A DNA stretch of 64,000 nucleotides from contig NZ_JAPQER010000001.1 of NCBI RefSeq assembly GCF_026735135.1, positions 7,500 to 71,499 of the forward strand. Reading direction: 5' to 3'. Source of the stretch: Clostridium aestuarii (GTDB taxonomy: Bacteria > Bacillota > Clostridia > Clostridiales > Clostridiaceae). Under the pieces are notes generated by a model. The model searched no databases. It saw nothing but the letters and a program-made list of their open reading frames with translations, and was not told the DNA's origin. The position numbers and the translations under genes were made by a program. Positions 47,368 through 56,970 of this stretch are shown piece by piece; the stretch's first letter is position 1; each line of letters begins with the position of its first letter.

Positions 47368-48365
47368 TACTCAATGCTCCTTTCTACTTTTGGCGCATCA
47401 GGATGATTAAGCCAACATCTTGATTTATGCTCATCATGTAGTTCAAATAAAGGTGGCATTTTTTCCATACATATTTTCATTGCATGTTCACACCTTTCTG
47501 CAAAAGGACATCCTGTTGGCGGCTTTAATAAATCAGGTGGCTGACCAGCAATAGGTTTTAATTTTTCTTTTATAAGTGTATTAGGATTTGGTATACTTCT
47601 TAACAATCCCCATGTATATGGATGTCTTGAATTGTAAAATATGTCTCTAGTACTTCCTGTTTCTACTATAACCCCACCATACATTACATTAATTCTACTG
47701 CAAACATCAGCAACAACTCCTAAATCATGAGTTATCAATATAATTGAAGTATTTAGCTTATCCTTAAGCTCCTTCATAAGTTCTAATATTTGCGCTTGTA
47801 TAGTAACATCTAACGCTGTAGTAGGTTCATCTGCTATTAATAGTTTAGGATCACAAGCTAATGCCATAGCTATCATCACTCTTTGTCTCATTCCACCTGA
47901 AAACTCATGTGGATACTGCTTCATTCTCGCCTCTGGATCAGGCATACCCACTAAATTTAACATTTCTATAGATTTTTTTCTAGCTTCTTCTTTAGAAACA
48001 CCTTTATGCTTTCTTATAGGTTCCATTAACTGTTCTCCTACAGTTAAAACTGGATTTAACGAAGTCATAGGATCTTGGAATATCATTCCAATCTCATTCC
48101 CTCTAATCTTTTGCATTTCTTTTTCTGAAAGCTCTAACACTTTTTTATCTTCAAATATAATTTCGCCCTTTTTAGTTTCACCATTTTCAGATAGAAGTCT
48201 CATAAGAGACATCATTGTAATACTTTTTCCACTTCCTGATTCACCAACTATTCCAAGAGCTTCTCCTTTGTCCAAATTAAAAGATACCCCTCTAACAGCT
48301 TTAACTTCTCCAATATGTGTATAAAATGATGTATGAACATCTTTTAGTTCAAGTAATTTTTCCAT
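47367..48365 (-). CDS. oppD: Oligopeptide ABC transporter ATP-binding protein OppD (system 2)
   Basis: ATPase of importer 2, 332 residues: Walker A GESGSGKS (41-48), SGGMRQRVMIAMA, Walker B LIADEPTTALD, LITHDLGVVAD, and C-terminal cysteines in TGCPFAERCEHAMKIC. It starts 14 bases after the oppC stop. Confidence 0.95.
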   Translation of the reverse strand: MEKLLELKDVHTSFYTHIGEVKAVRGVSFNLDKGEALGIVGESGSGKSITMMSLMRLLSENGETKKGEIIFEDKKVLELSEKEMQKIRGNEIGMIFQDPMTSLNPVLTVGEQLMEPIRKHKGVSKEEARKKSIEMLNLVGMPDPEARMKQYPHEFSGGMRQRVMIAMALACDPKLLIADEPTTALDVTIQAQILELMKELKDKLNTSIILITHDLGVVADVCSRINVMYGGVIVETGSTRDIFYNSRHPYTWGLLRSIPNPNTLIKEKLKPIAGQPPDLLKPPTGCPFAERCEHAMKICMEKMPPLFELHDEHKSRCWLNHPDAPKVERSIE

Positions 48366-48379
48366 TGTATTCCTCCTGA

Positions 48380-49339
48380 CTATTTTCTCATCTTTGGATC
48401 AAGTGCATCTCTTAAACCATCACCTAATAGATTAAATGCAAGTATTGTTACACAAATTGCTCCTGCCGGGAAAAATAATTGATATGGATATAATTGATAA
48501 CCCTGCATTGCTTCTGATACAAGTGTTCCCCAAGATGCTTGAGGTGCTGAAATTCCTAGTCCTATAAAACTTAAGAATGATTCTGTAAATATAGCACTTG
48601 GAACTGCCAGTGTTAAAGTTACTAATATAGGTCCCATACTGTTTGGTATCAGATGTCTTAATAAAATTCTTTTAGTTGAAGCTCCTAAAGTTTTAGCAGC
48701 AAGTACAAATTCTTGTTGTTTAAGCTGCATAACTTGACCTCTTACAATTCTAGCCATTCCTATCCAATAAGCTATTGCTAGTGCAATAATAACACTCTCC
48801 AGCCCCGCTCCTAATACAACCATGATAAGTATTACATATATCATCATTGGAATTGAATAAAGTACATCAACAATTCTCATCATTATGTTGTCTATTCTTC
48901 CACCAAAATATCCAGCAACTCCTCCATACAAAACACCTATTACCAAATTTAAAATACTAGCCGAGAACCCAACCATCAAAGATATTCTCGCACCGTAAAA
49001 AACCCTTACAAAAATATCTCTTCCAAACTGATCTGTACCAAACCAATGCTCACTGCTAGGAAGTTTATTTGCAACACTAAAATCTTGTGAAAAATAATCA
49101 TACTTCGAAAGAATTGGTGCTAAAATAGCCATTGCTGTCATAATAACAACTACTACCAATCCAACTATAGCAACCTTATTTCCTTTTAATCTTCTCCATG
49201 CATCTTGCCAATACGTCATGCTAGGTCTAACCATCCTATTAAGTTGTTTATCAGATGATGAAACCTTTTCAAACATTTCACTATCTATTTTTATATAATC
49301 ATTCGTTGTTTTCGCACATTTTTCTTTTCTTAACTCCAT
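48380..49339 (-). CDS. oppC: Oligopeptide ABC transporter permease OppC (system 2)
   Basis: Permease of 319 residues with TYWQDAWRRLKGNK before the first span, GGRIDNIMMRIVDVLYSIP, the coupling loop FVLAAKTLGASTKRILLRHL and the end NLLGDGLRDALDPKMRK. ATG 49337-49339 follows AAAGGAGG; the frame extends eight residues further without need. Confidence 0.95.
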   Translation of the reverse strand: MELRKEKCAKTTNDYIKIDSEMFEKVSSSDKQLNRMVRPSMTYWQDAWRRLKGNKVAIVGLVVVVIMTAMAILAPILSKYDYFSQDFSVANKLPSSEHWFGTDQFGRDIFVRVFYGARISLMVGFSASILNLVIGVLYGGVAGYFGGRIDNIMMRIVDVLYSIPMMIYVILIMVVLGAGLESVIIALAIAYWIGMARIVRGQVMQLKQQEFVLAAKTLGASTKRILLRHLIPNSMGPILVTLTLAVPSAIFTESFLSFIGLGISAPQASWGTLVSEAMQGYQLYPYQLFFPAGAICVTILAFNLLGDGLRDALDPKMRK

Positions 49340-49352
49340 AAGTCGCCCTCCT

Positions 49353-50273
49353 TTAACCTTCAAGTTTTATTCTAGGATCAATAATTCCATATAAAACATC
49401 AACAATCAAATTACACGTTATCAAAAACGTACTATAAAAAACCGTAACTCCTAAAATAGTAGTATAATCTCTATTTGTAATACTTCTTACAAATTCTCCG
49501 CCTAATCCTGGTATACCAAATAATGATTCAACTACAAAACTTCCAGTAAGTATACCTGCAACCAAAGGTCCTATATATGTTATAACAGGTATTAGTGCAT
49601 TTCTTAAACCATGTTTACATATAACAGTTAAACGAGAAAGTCCTTTTGCTTTTGCTGTTCTCATATAATCCTGTCTTATAACATCTAAGAAAGACGACCT
49701 TCCAAGTCTTGCTACAAAAGCCATAGAATAGCCACCAAGAGCTATAACTGGTAAAACATAATTTTCTGGTCCATCAAATCCTATTACAGGAAACCAGCCA
49801 AGCTTTAATGCAAAAACATAAATTAAAAACGTAGCAAGTACAAAACTAGGAACTGTAACCCCTAACGTTGCTATAATCATCGCAAGTGAATCCTGCCATT
49901 TACCTTGTTTTAACGCTGCTGAAACTCCCAAATATAGTCCAACAATTAACGCAAATATTACTGCAATTGTACCTAATTTAGCCGACGCTGGAAATGAATA
50001 CCCAATTACTTCATTAACCGTTACACCTTCATACGACATTGAAGGTCCCAAATCTCCATGTGCTAAATTTTTTAAATACATCACATATTGTTCATGCAAT
50101 GGTTTGTCCAATCCGAATTTTTGATTTAAATTAGCTTCAACCTGAGGAGGTAATTTTTTTTCACCATCAAAAGGCCCCCCTGGTATCTTATGCATCAAAA
50201 CAAAAGTTAAAGTTATAACTACAAAAATCGTTATGATGCTAGAAATCACTCTTTTCATAATATAATTTAGCAT
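49353..50273 (-). CDS. oppB: Oligopeptide ABC transporter permease OppB (system 2)
   Basis: Permease of 306 residues: MLNYIMKRVISSIITIFVVI span, HKIPGGPFDGEK, a coupling loop YMRTAKAKGLSRLTVICKHG and the end YGIIDPRIKLEG. First gene of operon 2; GGGGGG precedes the ATG. The leader before it is about 160 bases from a strong promoter. Confidence 0.95.
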   Translation of the reverse strand: MLNYIMKRVISSIITIFVVITLTFVLMHKIPGGPFDGEKKLPPQVEANLNQKFGLDKPLHEQYVMYLKNLAHGDLGPSMSYEGVTVNEVIGYSFPASAKLGTIAVIFALIVGLYLGVSAALKQGKWQDSLAMIIATLGVTVPSFVLATFLIYVFALKLGWFPVIGFDGPENYVLPVIALGGYSMAFVARLGRSSFLDVIRQDYMRTAKAKGLSRLTVICKHGLRNALIPVITYIGPLVAGILTGSFVVESLFGIPGLGGEFVRSITNRDYTTILGVTVFYSTFLITCNLIVDVLYGIIDPRIKLEG

Positions 50274-50439
50274 TTATATATTCCCCCCTGTATGAAATGT
50301 TAATATTATCTATTCCCTTAAAATGTTATATTTTAAGTATAAATTTTAAATATAGTTATTTTGTCATTTGTTGTCATATTTTAATGTGTAAAATGATTTT
50401 TTAGCATTGTTTTTCTTCATTTTTCGACATTACATATGA

Positions 50440-50468
50440 ATATTATCACATATATTTTTCACTGTCAA
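50440..50468 (-). promoter_or_regulatory. Sigma-A promoter of opp operon 2
   Basis: TTGACA (50463-50468), 17 bases, TAATAT (50440-50445) with an extended TG upstream of the -10, the same hexamers and spacing as opp operon 1. The rest of 50274-50810 is AT-rich without an open frame of note. Confidence 0.65.
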
Positions 50469-50535
50469 ACTCATCTTTCCGCCATATAGCCCCATTGCAA
50501 ATCCAACGCTTGCTTTTCATTTAGTATTTCATTAA

Positions 50536-50550
50536 ACTTTTCTCAAAATT
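50536..50550 (-). promoter_or_regulatory. Possible CodY box upstream of opp operon 2
   Basis: The minus strand reads AATTTTGAGAAAAGT, 13 of 15 to the CodY consensus AATTTTCWGAAAATT. It is about 70 bases upstream of the -35, and in AT-rich DNA chance matches occur. Peptide importers are common CodY targets. Confidence 0.35.
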
Positions 50551-50756
50551 TTTTCATATATTTGTAAGTATAATTTCCTGTAACTATATTTTTTAGTATA
50601 TATATCATTATAATTTTGTATATTATCCCTATATTTGTATAGTTCATGTCATTACTTGATTTAATCATATTTTACATTTCAAATATAAATTTTATTATAA
50701 TCATACTCTTAAAAAGGCACTGAAAATATTATTAAAATATGTAATCTTTTTTTAAA

Positions 50757-50794
50757 CATAAAAAGGATGTTTTGCCTTTCAACAAAACATCCTT
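50757..50794 (-). terminator. Terminator after the PatA-like aminotransferase
   Basis: AAGGATGTTTTG (50763-50774) pairs with CAAAACATCCTT (50783-50794), followed by TTTTTATGTTT on the minus strand. Confidence 0.88.
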
Positions 50795-50810
50795 AATAAT
50801 AAATTTAATT

Positions 50811-51959
50811 TTATTTTTTTATACAGTTTTCTATTCTATTTAAAGCTTCTTTTAATTCTTCCATGCTGCAGCAGTAAGATATCCTTAGGTACCCTTCTCC
50901 CCCTTTACCAAAGGCAGAACCAGGAACTACAGCCACCTTAGCTTCATTCAATAGTTTTTCGCAAAATTCATCACTTGTCATATTAAACTTTTTTATACAT
51001 GGGAATATATAAAAAGCTCCCTTAGGAAGATTAACTTCAAATCCCATTTCAATTAATCTTTTATACACATAGTCTCTTCTTTTTATGAATTCATTTTTCA
51101 TATATTCAACATCACCCAAACAACTTCTAATACCCTCATACGCTCCCCACTGCACAATAGAAGGTGCACAAGATACATTGTATTGGTGAACCTTCATTAT
51201 ATTATTCATAAGCTTAGAATCAGCACATACATATCCTAATCTAAGCCCTGTCATGGAAAACATTTTAGAAAAACCACTAACTAAAACAATTTTTTCTTTA
51301 ATATCTTTATATTGTGCTATAGAATAGTATTCTTTTTCAAAACAAAGAGAACTATATATTTCATCAGTAACAACTACAATATCTTTCTCTTTTATTAAAG
51401 AATAAATTTTTTCTTTATCATCTTTAGTTAAAATTGCCCCTGTTGGATTACAAGGATAAGATAAAACCATTATTTTAGGATTTTCTTTCATTATAATTTC
51501 ATAAAGTTTCTCATGATTTATTGAAAAGTCATCATTTAATTTATAATTTAAAACTTCACCGCCTAAAATCTTCACACAGCTCTCATAAGCTGGGTATGCT
51601 GGTGTAGGTATTAAAACCTTATCGCCTTTGTTTATAAGCGCTGTAAAAGTGGATAAAAGCCCCTGACTCCCTCCTACAGTTAAACAAATTTCTTCTTCAT
51701 TATAATTAATATTAAATTCATCTCTTAAATACTTAGATATTTCACATCTAAGCTCTATAATTCCTGCATTTGAAGTATATGTAGTTTTATTATCCATAAT
51801 AGCATTTATCATAGCTTTTTTTATTTTATCTGGAACATTAAAATCAGGCTGCCCCAAAGTAAGAGAAACCGCTTCTGGAACTTTAACCACCTTATTATAA
51901 AATTTTCTTATACCAGATATTTCTATGTTTTGTACATTTTCAGAAACCATATTTTTCAC
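50811..51959 (-). CDS. Class I/II aminotransferase, PatA-like (probable N-acetyl-LL-DAP aminotransferase)
   Basis: A PLP enzyme of about 382 residues: GIRKFYNKV at the N-terminus, SLTLGQPDFNVP, YTSNAGIIELR, YPCNPTGAIL, DEIYSSLCF, the PLP lysine in VSGFSKMFSMTGLRLGY, and a C-terminal YLRISYC. Similar to PatA, which catalyses a transamination in the acetyl-DAP route; that role fits divergent dapH and nearby asd-dapAB but is inferred. Start is uncertain: GTG at 51957-51959 with GGGG upstream is preferred, ATG at 51948-51950 is possible, and an ATG 12 codons upstream of the GTG has no ribosome site. Confidence 0.85.
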   Translation of the reverse strand: MKNMVSENVQNIEISGIRKFYNKVVKVPEAVSLTLGQPDFNVPDKIKKAMINAIMDNKTTYTSNAGIIELRCEISKYLRDEFNINYNEEEICLTVGGSQGLLSTFTALINKGDKVLIPTPAYPAYESCVKILGGEVLNYKLNDDFSINHEKLYEIIMKENPKIMVLSYPCNPTGAILTKDDKEKIYSLIKEKDIVVVTDEIYSSLCFEKEYYSIAQYKDIKEKIVLVSGFSKMFSMTGLRLGYVCADSKLMNNIMKVHQYNVSCAPSIVQWGAYEGIRSCLGDVEYMKNEFIKRRDYVYKRLIEMGFEVNLPKGAFYIFPCIKKFNMTSDEFCEKLLNEAKVAVVPGSAFGKGGEGYLRISYCCSMEELKEALNRIENCIKK

Positions 51960-52198
51960 ATTCAACGCCCCATTTCCTTTATTCCTTTTTTTCATATTAT
52001 TTTAAATCCTATATAATAAAATTGCAACCTATAAGAATATTACTTCGCACTTTTCTTACATTGCGTAAGGTTAAACTATTGATTTTTATATTAAAATATT
52101 ATTACAAGGTATAGTTTTACATATTTTAACTTTCATTTGCAGACAATATTTATTATAATATAAATTAAATTCAACTTTATAAAAGGGAGGCTATAAAT

Positions 52199-52909
52199 AT
52201 GAATTACGATTTTACTGATCCTTATGAAATAGCAAGATACATAAAAGAAGCAGAGAAATCTACTCCATTAAAAGTATATGTTGATGGGGATTTAAACAAT
52301 TGTGAGTTTAACAACATCAAATGTTTTGGTGAAAATAATTTTTATATCCTATTTGGAGAAAGTTCAAAAATATCAAATTTTTTAACAGAAAATAAAGATA
52401 AAATAAAAAAATTTGAAGTAGAACAGGATAGAAGAAATTCTGCTATTCCACTTTTGGACACAAAAAATATCGACGCTAGAATAGAACCTGGTGCAATAAT
52501 AAGAGATAGAGTCTCAATAGGTAAAAATGCCGTTATTATGATGGGCGCAGTTATTAATATAGGCTGCGAAATCGGAGAAGGCACTATGGTTGATATGAAT
52601 GCAGTATTAGGTGCTCGTGCTAAACTAGGTAACAACGTTCATCTAGGTGCTGGTGCAGTAGTTGCTGGAGTTTTAGAACCACCTAGCAAATCTCCATGTG
52701 AAGTAGGAGATAATGTCTTAATAGGTGCAAATGCCGTTATACTAGAAGGAGTAAAGATTGGAGACAATTCAGTAGTAGCTGCTGGCTCAGTAGTTATTGA
52801 AGATGTTCCTTCTAATGTGGTAATAGCTGGAAGTCCTGCAAAAATAATAAAAGACGTTGACTTAAAAACAAAAGACAAAACAAAATTAATGGAAGATTTA
52901 AGAAAATAA
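52199..52909 (+). CDS. dapH: Tetrahydrodipicolinate N-acetyltransferase
   Basis: Acetylates tetrahydrodipicolinate in the acetyl branch of lysine/DAP synthesis. It is 236 residues: an N-terminal alpha/beta cap ([20 protein letters not shown]), [11 protein letters not shown], and then left-handed beta-helix hexapeptide repeats ([34 protein letters not shown]). AAAGGGAGG precedes the ATG. Divergent from the PatA-like gene; the two should act at successive steps. Confidence 0.96.
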   Translation: MNYDFTDPYEIARYIKEAEKSTPLKVYVDGDLNNCEFNNIKCFGENNFYILFGESSKISNFLTENKDKIKKFEVEQDRRNSAIPLLDTKNIDARIEPGAIIRDRVSIGKNAVIMMGAVINIGCEIGEGTMVDMNAVLGARAKLGNNVHLGAGAVVAGVLEPPSKSPCEVGDNVLIGANAVILEGVKIGDNSVVAAGSVVIEDVPSNVVIAGSPAKIIKDVDLKTKDKTKLMEDLRK

Positions 52910-52941
52910 AACACAAAACAAACTCAATGGAAAACTTTTTA

Positions 52942-52975
52942 AAAAGTGTACTTAGTAATTACTAAGTACACTTTT
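52942..52975. terminator. Bidirectional terminator between dapH and the SSB-like gene
   Basis: A perfect palindrome of 34 bases (arms AAAAGTGTACTTAGTAA and its complement) with flanking A and T runs, placed between convergent genes. Confidence 0.88.
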
Positions 52976-52991
52976 ATTTAATGCTTTTAAT

Positions 52992-53681
52992 TTATTCTGA
53001 TGCAATATCATTTTCTTTAACTTGTTCTGCAAATGGATCTTCAGCTTGTTGTGAAGGTGAATTTTCATCTTCAAATTCCAACTTAGAAATTGAAACTTCA
53101 TATGCTGTTTTACTTATAACTTCATTTTCTCCTATTTTTTTCTGATATTTTCTACTCTGTAATCTACCCCAAACACAAATATTATCTCCAACATTTAATG
53201 TCTTGCAAAATCTAGAATTTCTTCCCCACGATATAGTAGGTATATAATCTGATTTATTGTATGGTCTATTTACAGCCAATAAAATATCAGCTATTTCTCT
53301 TCCAAATGGAGTAGTTCTATAGACTGGTTCTTTACATATATATCCATTTAAGAATATTTGATTTGGATTTTTACTTTTTTCAATACATGGATATACATCT
53401 CTTGCAAATACAGTAAGTATTAATCTGTTTCCTCCATCTATAAATTTATTGTAAGATCTAAGTTGTCCTTCAATTACCAACTCATCGCCAGCTTTTATAT
53501 CTATTTCAGTTAGTAATCTTTCTGAAATAGTTATTGGTAAGACATCCTTTACATCGCTAAGTCTATTTACTCCTAGTTTAAATACATAAAACCCTTCTCC
53601 ATACATTTCATGGCTAAATTCTAACCCTGATACACATATACCTTCTAAATAAATTTTGTTATTCAACATTAAATTGTCCAT
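52992..53681 (-). CDS. SSB-like protein with two OB folds
   Basis: A 229-residue protein of the single-stranded DNA-binding family as found in clostridia. It has two OB-fold copies: residues about 7-95 (NNKIYLEGICVSGLEFS, ELVIEGQLRSY) and about 107-205 (NQIFLNGYICKEPVYRTTPFGREI, NICVWGRLQSRKY). Canonical SSB has one OB fold. The acidic tail (AEDPFAEQVKENDIASE) is recognisable but lacks the DDxIPF tip. GGGAGAGAGGGG precedes the ATG. Role in DNA repair or competence unknown. Confidence 0.78.
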   Translation of the reverse strand: MDNLMLNNKIYLEGICVSGLEFSHEMYGEGFYVFKLGVNRLSDVKDVLPITISERLLTEIDIKAGDELVIEGQLRSYNKFIDGGNRLILTVFARDVYPCIEKSKNPNQIFLNGYICKEPVYRTTPFGREIADILLAVNRPYNKSDYIPTISWGRNSRFCKTLNVGDNICVWGRLQSRKYQKKIGENEVISKTAYEVSISKLEFEDENSPSQQAEDPFAEQVKENDIASE

Positions 53682-53786
53682 CTTAACCCCTCTCTCCCTT
53701 AGTTTGTTTTTTTTACTTATCTTACTGAAATATAAATATTCATAATTTTTTTAAAATATAACAAATATTTTAAAATTATTTATTAA

Positions 53787-54278
53787 CTACTCTTTATTAA
53801 ATATTTTTTTACTATCTACTTTCTCAATTAATGAAATAGTAATGGCAACCATATATGAATATAATTGTTCTTCAGTATCAAACGCCACTTCAATAGGTAT
53901 TTCTTGAGGTTCAACAATATTTGAATTACTACAAACTAAAAATCTTTGAATACAATATACAAAACCTTCATTTTCATTCTCAACACTTGAAATTGTTATT
54001 GTATTTTTATTTCCAAATCCATAAGTTATTAGATTTCCATTTATACTAATTTTTTCTTGATATATCGAATCCATGTTTATAAAACAATATCTACAATTTA
54101 TCTTAGAATTCAATGTGTTAATATGAGAATTTACAATAACATAATCTGCGTAGACATCTTTATGTATGATGTCATAACTAACATCTTCATATTCAATTCC
54201 TCTACTACTTATAAATTTTAATACAGCAGCTTTAAAAATCTTGTTTTGTTCTTTCCCCACAAATGCTATTTTTTTCAT
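53787..54278 (-). CDS. Conserved-looking hypothetical protein
   Basis: A 163-residue protein with no family I can name. The start MKKIAFVGKEQNKIFKAAVL and YADYVIVNSHINTLNSK look like a small alpha/beta domain. A Gly-rich strand GNLITYGFGNKNTITISS and FVYCIQRFLV follow, resembling the end of nucleotide-binding ligase domains, but no P-loop is present. AGGTGG precedes the ATG. It lies 105 bases from the SSB-like gene on the same strand. Confidence 0.65.
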   Translation of the reverse strand: MKKIAFVGKEQNKIFKAAVLKFISSRGIEYEDVSYDIIHKDVYADYVIVNSHINTLNSKINCRYCFINMDSIYQEKISINGNLITYGFGNKNTITISSVENENEGFVYCIQRFLVCSNSNIVEPQEIPIEVAFDTEEQLYSYMVAITISLIEKVDSKKIFNKE

Positions 54279-54458
54279 ATTATCAACTCCACCTTAAAAT
54301 ATTTTAATAACACCTTAAGGTTAGTTTAAACATTATTATAAATTTTTATAATCAATATATAAAAAATTGAAGTTTAATAATAGTATACCATATATGGGTT
54401 TTTATGTGTTGTTGTTTCCATTATAATACATTTATGCGTTAAATTTCAATAGCTTTTT

Positions 54459-55226
54459 TTAATTTAGTACTTGTTTTCCTGTATGATCTATACGATAATT
54501 TTCTTTGTATATTAAATCAGAAATTGTAACAAACTCATAATCTTCTGATTTTAATTTTTTTATTAATCTAGGTAAATTTTCTGGAGTAAATTTTGCAGCA
54601 TTATGAAACAATACTATTGAACCAGGTTTTATTTTTTTTACCACCCTATTATATTCTAATTCAGCACCTTGTTCTTTCCAATCTATACTATCCACATCCC
54701 ACTGTATACAATAATGATTAGTAGACTCTACAGTTTCTATAGTTCTGTCATTATATGAGCCTGATGGAAACCTAAATAATTTTGTATCTATTCCTATTAA
54801 CTGCATTAATTTAGCATCAGTAATAGCTATTTCTTTAATTATTTTTTCATTTGATACTGTATTCATATCAGGATGACTATTAGAATGGTTTCCTATCTCA
54901 TTCCCTCTTTTATAAATTTCCTTTGTTTCTTCTGGAAATTCATCAATCCATCTTCCAACAAGAAAAAAAGTTGCTTTGATATCATATTTATCTAATATAT
55001 CTAAAATTTTAATAGTATTATTTGCACCCCAACTAGCATCAAAAGAAATAGCAATCTTTTTTTCTTTACTATCCACACAATATATTGGTAATTTCTTTTT
55101 TTTAGCAAACACTCCTTTACTTGTATAATTAATGACTATAGCAGTAAATCCAAGTAAAACAACCATTGCAATAGCCAATAATATATTTTGTTGTTTAGAA
55201 CGTTTTGATATTACTAGTATTTTCAT
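54459..55226 (-). CDS. Polysaccharide deacetylase, PdaB/sporulation type
   Basis: A 255-residue NodB-family enzyme with an N-terminal membrane anchor (ILLAIAMVVLLGFTAIVI, about 15-35). The catalytic domain has motif 1 ISFDASWGANNT (Asp), motif 2 HSNSHPD (the two metal His), motif 3 FRFPSGSYN, motif 4 WDVDSIDWK and motif 5 IVLFHNA. The FDASWG form matches clostridial sporulation deacetylases acting on peptidoglycan in the forespore or cortex. AGGAGG precedes the ATG. No sigma-E or sigma-G site was found with confidence. Confidence 0.88.
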   Translation of the reverse strand: MKILVISKRSKQQNILLAIAMVVLLGFTAIVINYTSKGVFAKKKKLPIYCVDSKEKKIAISFDASWGANNTIKILDILDKYDIKATFFLVGRWIDEFPEETKEIYKRGNEIGNHSNSHPDMNTVSNEKIIKEIAITDAKLMQLIGIDTKLFRFPSGSYNDRTIETVESTNHYCIQWDVDSIDWKEQGAELEYNRVVKKIKPGSIVLFHNAAKFTPENLPRLIKKLKSEDYEFVTISDLIYKENYRIDHTGKQVLN

Positions 55227-55393
55227 AATTCCTCCTAAAATTTTTCTTATTCTATAAAATTTATATATATTTTTGGGTATAATTATTACAGAAAACTTTA
55301 TCTAAAAAATATAAAAATCAAAAACACTAATTTATTTCAGCGCTTTTTATGTTATAATGATTTATATATTATACGTTAAAAGGAGTGAATAGA

Positions 55394-55912
55394 ATGTTTA
55401 ATACCGCCTCAGAATTAGCTGAAGATAAGCTTCTTTTGCTCTATTTATTGGACAAAATAAGACTTCCAATTTCAAATAATCAAATAACAGAAATTATATT
55501 AGAAAATAATTTCATAAATTACTTTACACTTCAACAATATTTATCAGAACTTGAAAATGCAAACTTTATAAATTATATAGAACAACAAGATAAACATAGA
55601 ATAATCATATCTAATAGTGGGTTGAAGGTTTTATCATTATTTAAAAATAGAATATCTAAATCTAAAAAGAAGACAATAGATAACTATCTTGAAAATAATA
55701 TGGACAATATAAAGGAGCAAATTACTATTTCAGCTGATTATACCATTGAGGGAAATAATTATATTGTTAATCTAAAAGCAATTGAAAATAATTCTATACT
55801 TATTGATTTAAAGCTAAATGTAGCTTCAAATAAGCAAGCAAAAGATTTATGTGCTAAATGGAAGAATAATTCTTCAGAATTATATAAAAAGTTATTCGAA
55901 GTACTTATATAA
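55394..55912 (+). CDS. DUF4364 family protein
   Basis: A 172-residue protein. An N-terminal winged-helix-like half (LAEDKLLLLYLLDKIRLPISNNQITEIIL, LQQYLSELENANFINYI) suggests a DNA-binding fold, followed by a less conserved C-terminal half. This matches my recollection of DUF4364. ATG 55394-55396 follows AAAAGGAG; a GTG nine bases upstream overlaps that site. It abuts the stop of the convergent propeller gene with no spacer. Confidence 0.82.
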   Translation: MFNTASELAEDKLLLLYLLDKIRLPISNNQITEIILENNFINYFTLQQYLSELENANFINYIEQQDKHRIIISNSGLKVLSLFKNRISKSKKKTIDNYLENNMDNIKEQITISADYTIEGNNYIVNLKAIENNSILIDLKLNVASNKQAKDLCAKWKNNSSELYKKLFEVLI

Positions 55913-56797
55913 TTAAATCATCGTCATTCCATTAGGCTCTCCGCCTATGGATATGGCTTTTTTATTATCACTTTGAATATTCGCTCTGATTAATAAATTA
56001 TTATAATTATCACCTACATAAATATAATCATTTATTTTAATGATTCCTCTTGGCATTCCACCTAAATTTATTTTTTTTATTTCTTTATAGTTATTTATAT
56101 CTACTATGCTAACAGTTCCTTCACCAAAATTTGAAACAAAACAACATTTTGAATCTATATACATATCTACTGGGTATTTACCAACTAAAATCTTATTTAC
56201 AATCCTAAAATTTTTTAACGATAAAATTCCAATACTACCTCTTATATCAGCTCCTATATTGCTTTCACAAACCAAAATATGATTACTTCCGACAGAAAAT
56301 AAAGCTTTTGTTGGATACGCTCCCACTCTTATGTTCTTAATATTTTTTTTATCTTCTAAATCTATTAAAGTTAAACTATCATTTTCAAAATTGGAAATTA
56401 ACAATAACTTTTTTTGTTTATTAATTTCTATACTATGGGGTAATTCACCACATGGAATTTGTTCATCAATTTTATTTGTAATTAAGTTGAAAACCACAAC
56501 ATAATTTAATTCTCCACATATAACATAAGCTTTATCCTTATATACTACCGCATCATTACAATGCATTCCTATAAAATGCCTCTCTATCTCTTTCTTTTCT
56601 TTTACATCTATAACAGAAATAGTATTACTATAATTATTAGCGACTAATAGTTTATCTTTGTAAATACAAATACCATGAGGGCCTATTTTTTCTGCATTAG
56701 ATACTTTTAATGAAATTTTAAATTCTTCTTTAAATTCCCTTATATTAACTACCGATATATTGTCAGAAGAAGTATTACACACATAAAGCCAATTCAC
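55913..56797 (-). CDS. YncE-like beta-propeller protein
   Basis: A 294-residue protein of repeated blades of about 42 residues (LYVCNTSSDNISVVNI, LLVANNYSNTISVIDV, CFVSNFGEGTVSIVDI), as in YncE/cytochrome-D1-like propellers. No signal peptide is present, so it should be cytosolic. GTG start at 56795-56797 with GGGGG upstream. It ends exactly where the convergent DUF4364 gene ends. Ligand unknown. Confidence 0.8.
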   Translation of the reverse strand: MNWLYVCNTSSDNISVVNIREFKEEFKISLKVSNAEKIGPHGICIYKDKLLVANNYSNTISVIDVKEKKEIERHFIGMHCNDAVVYKDKAYVICGELNYVVVFNLITNKIDEQIPCGELPHSIEINKQKKLLLISNFENDSLTLIDLEDKKNIKNIRVGAYPTKALFSVGSNHILVCESNIGADIRGSIGILSLKNFRIVNKILVGKYPVDMYIDSKCCFVSNFGEGTVSIVDINNYKEIKKINLGGMPRGIIKINDYIYVGDNYNNLLIRANIQSDNKKAISIGGEPNGMTMI

Positions 56798-56970
56798 CTT
56801 TTTTCACCCCCTCACAGTATAATATGTAAGAACTGTTAAAATTGAGATTAAACTAATAGTTTGAAACCAAAATTTTATTATTAATTAAGTTATTTGTACT
56901 TGAATAACATGGACAAATCACTTATAATCTAAAATCATGAAACAAACTTACTAAAGAAGGGATGAATATA

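Noticed and set aside
52639..52914. Minus-strand open frame antisense to dapH
   Set aside because: Arises from the hexapeptide repeats; no ribosome site.
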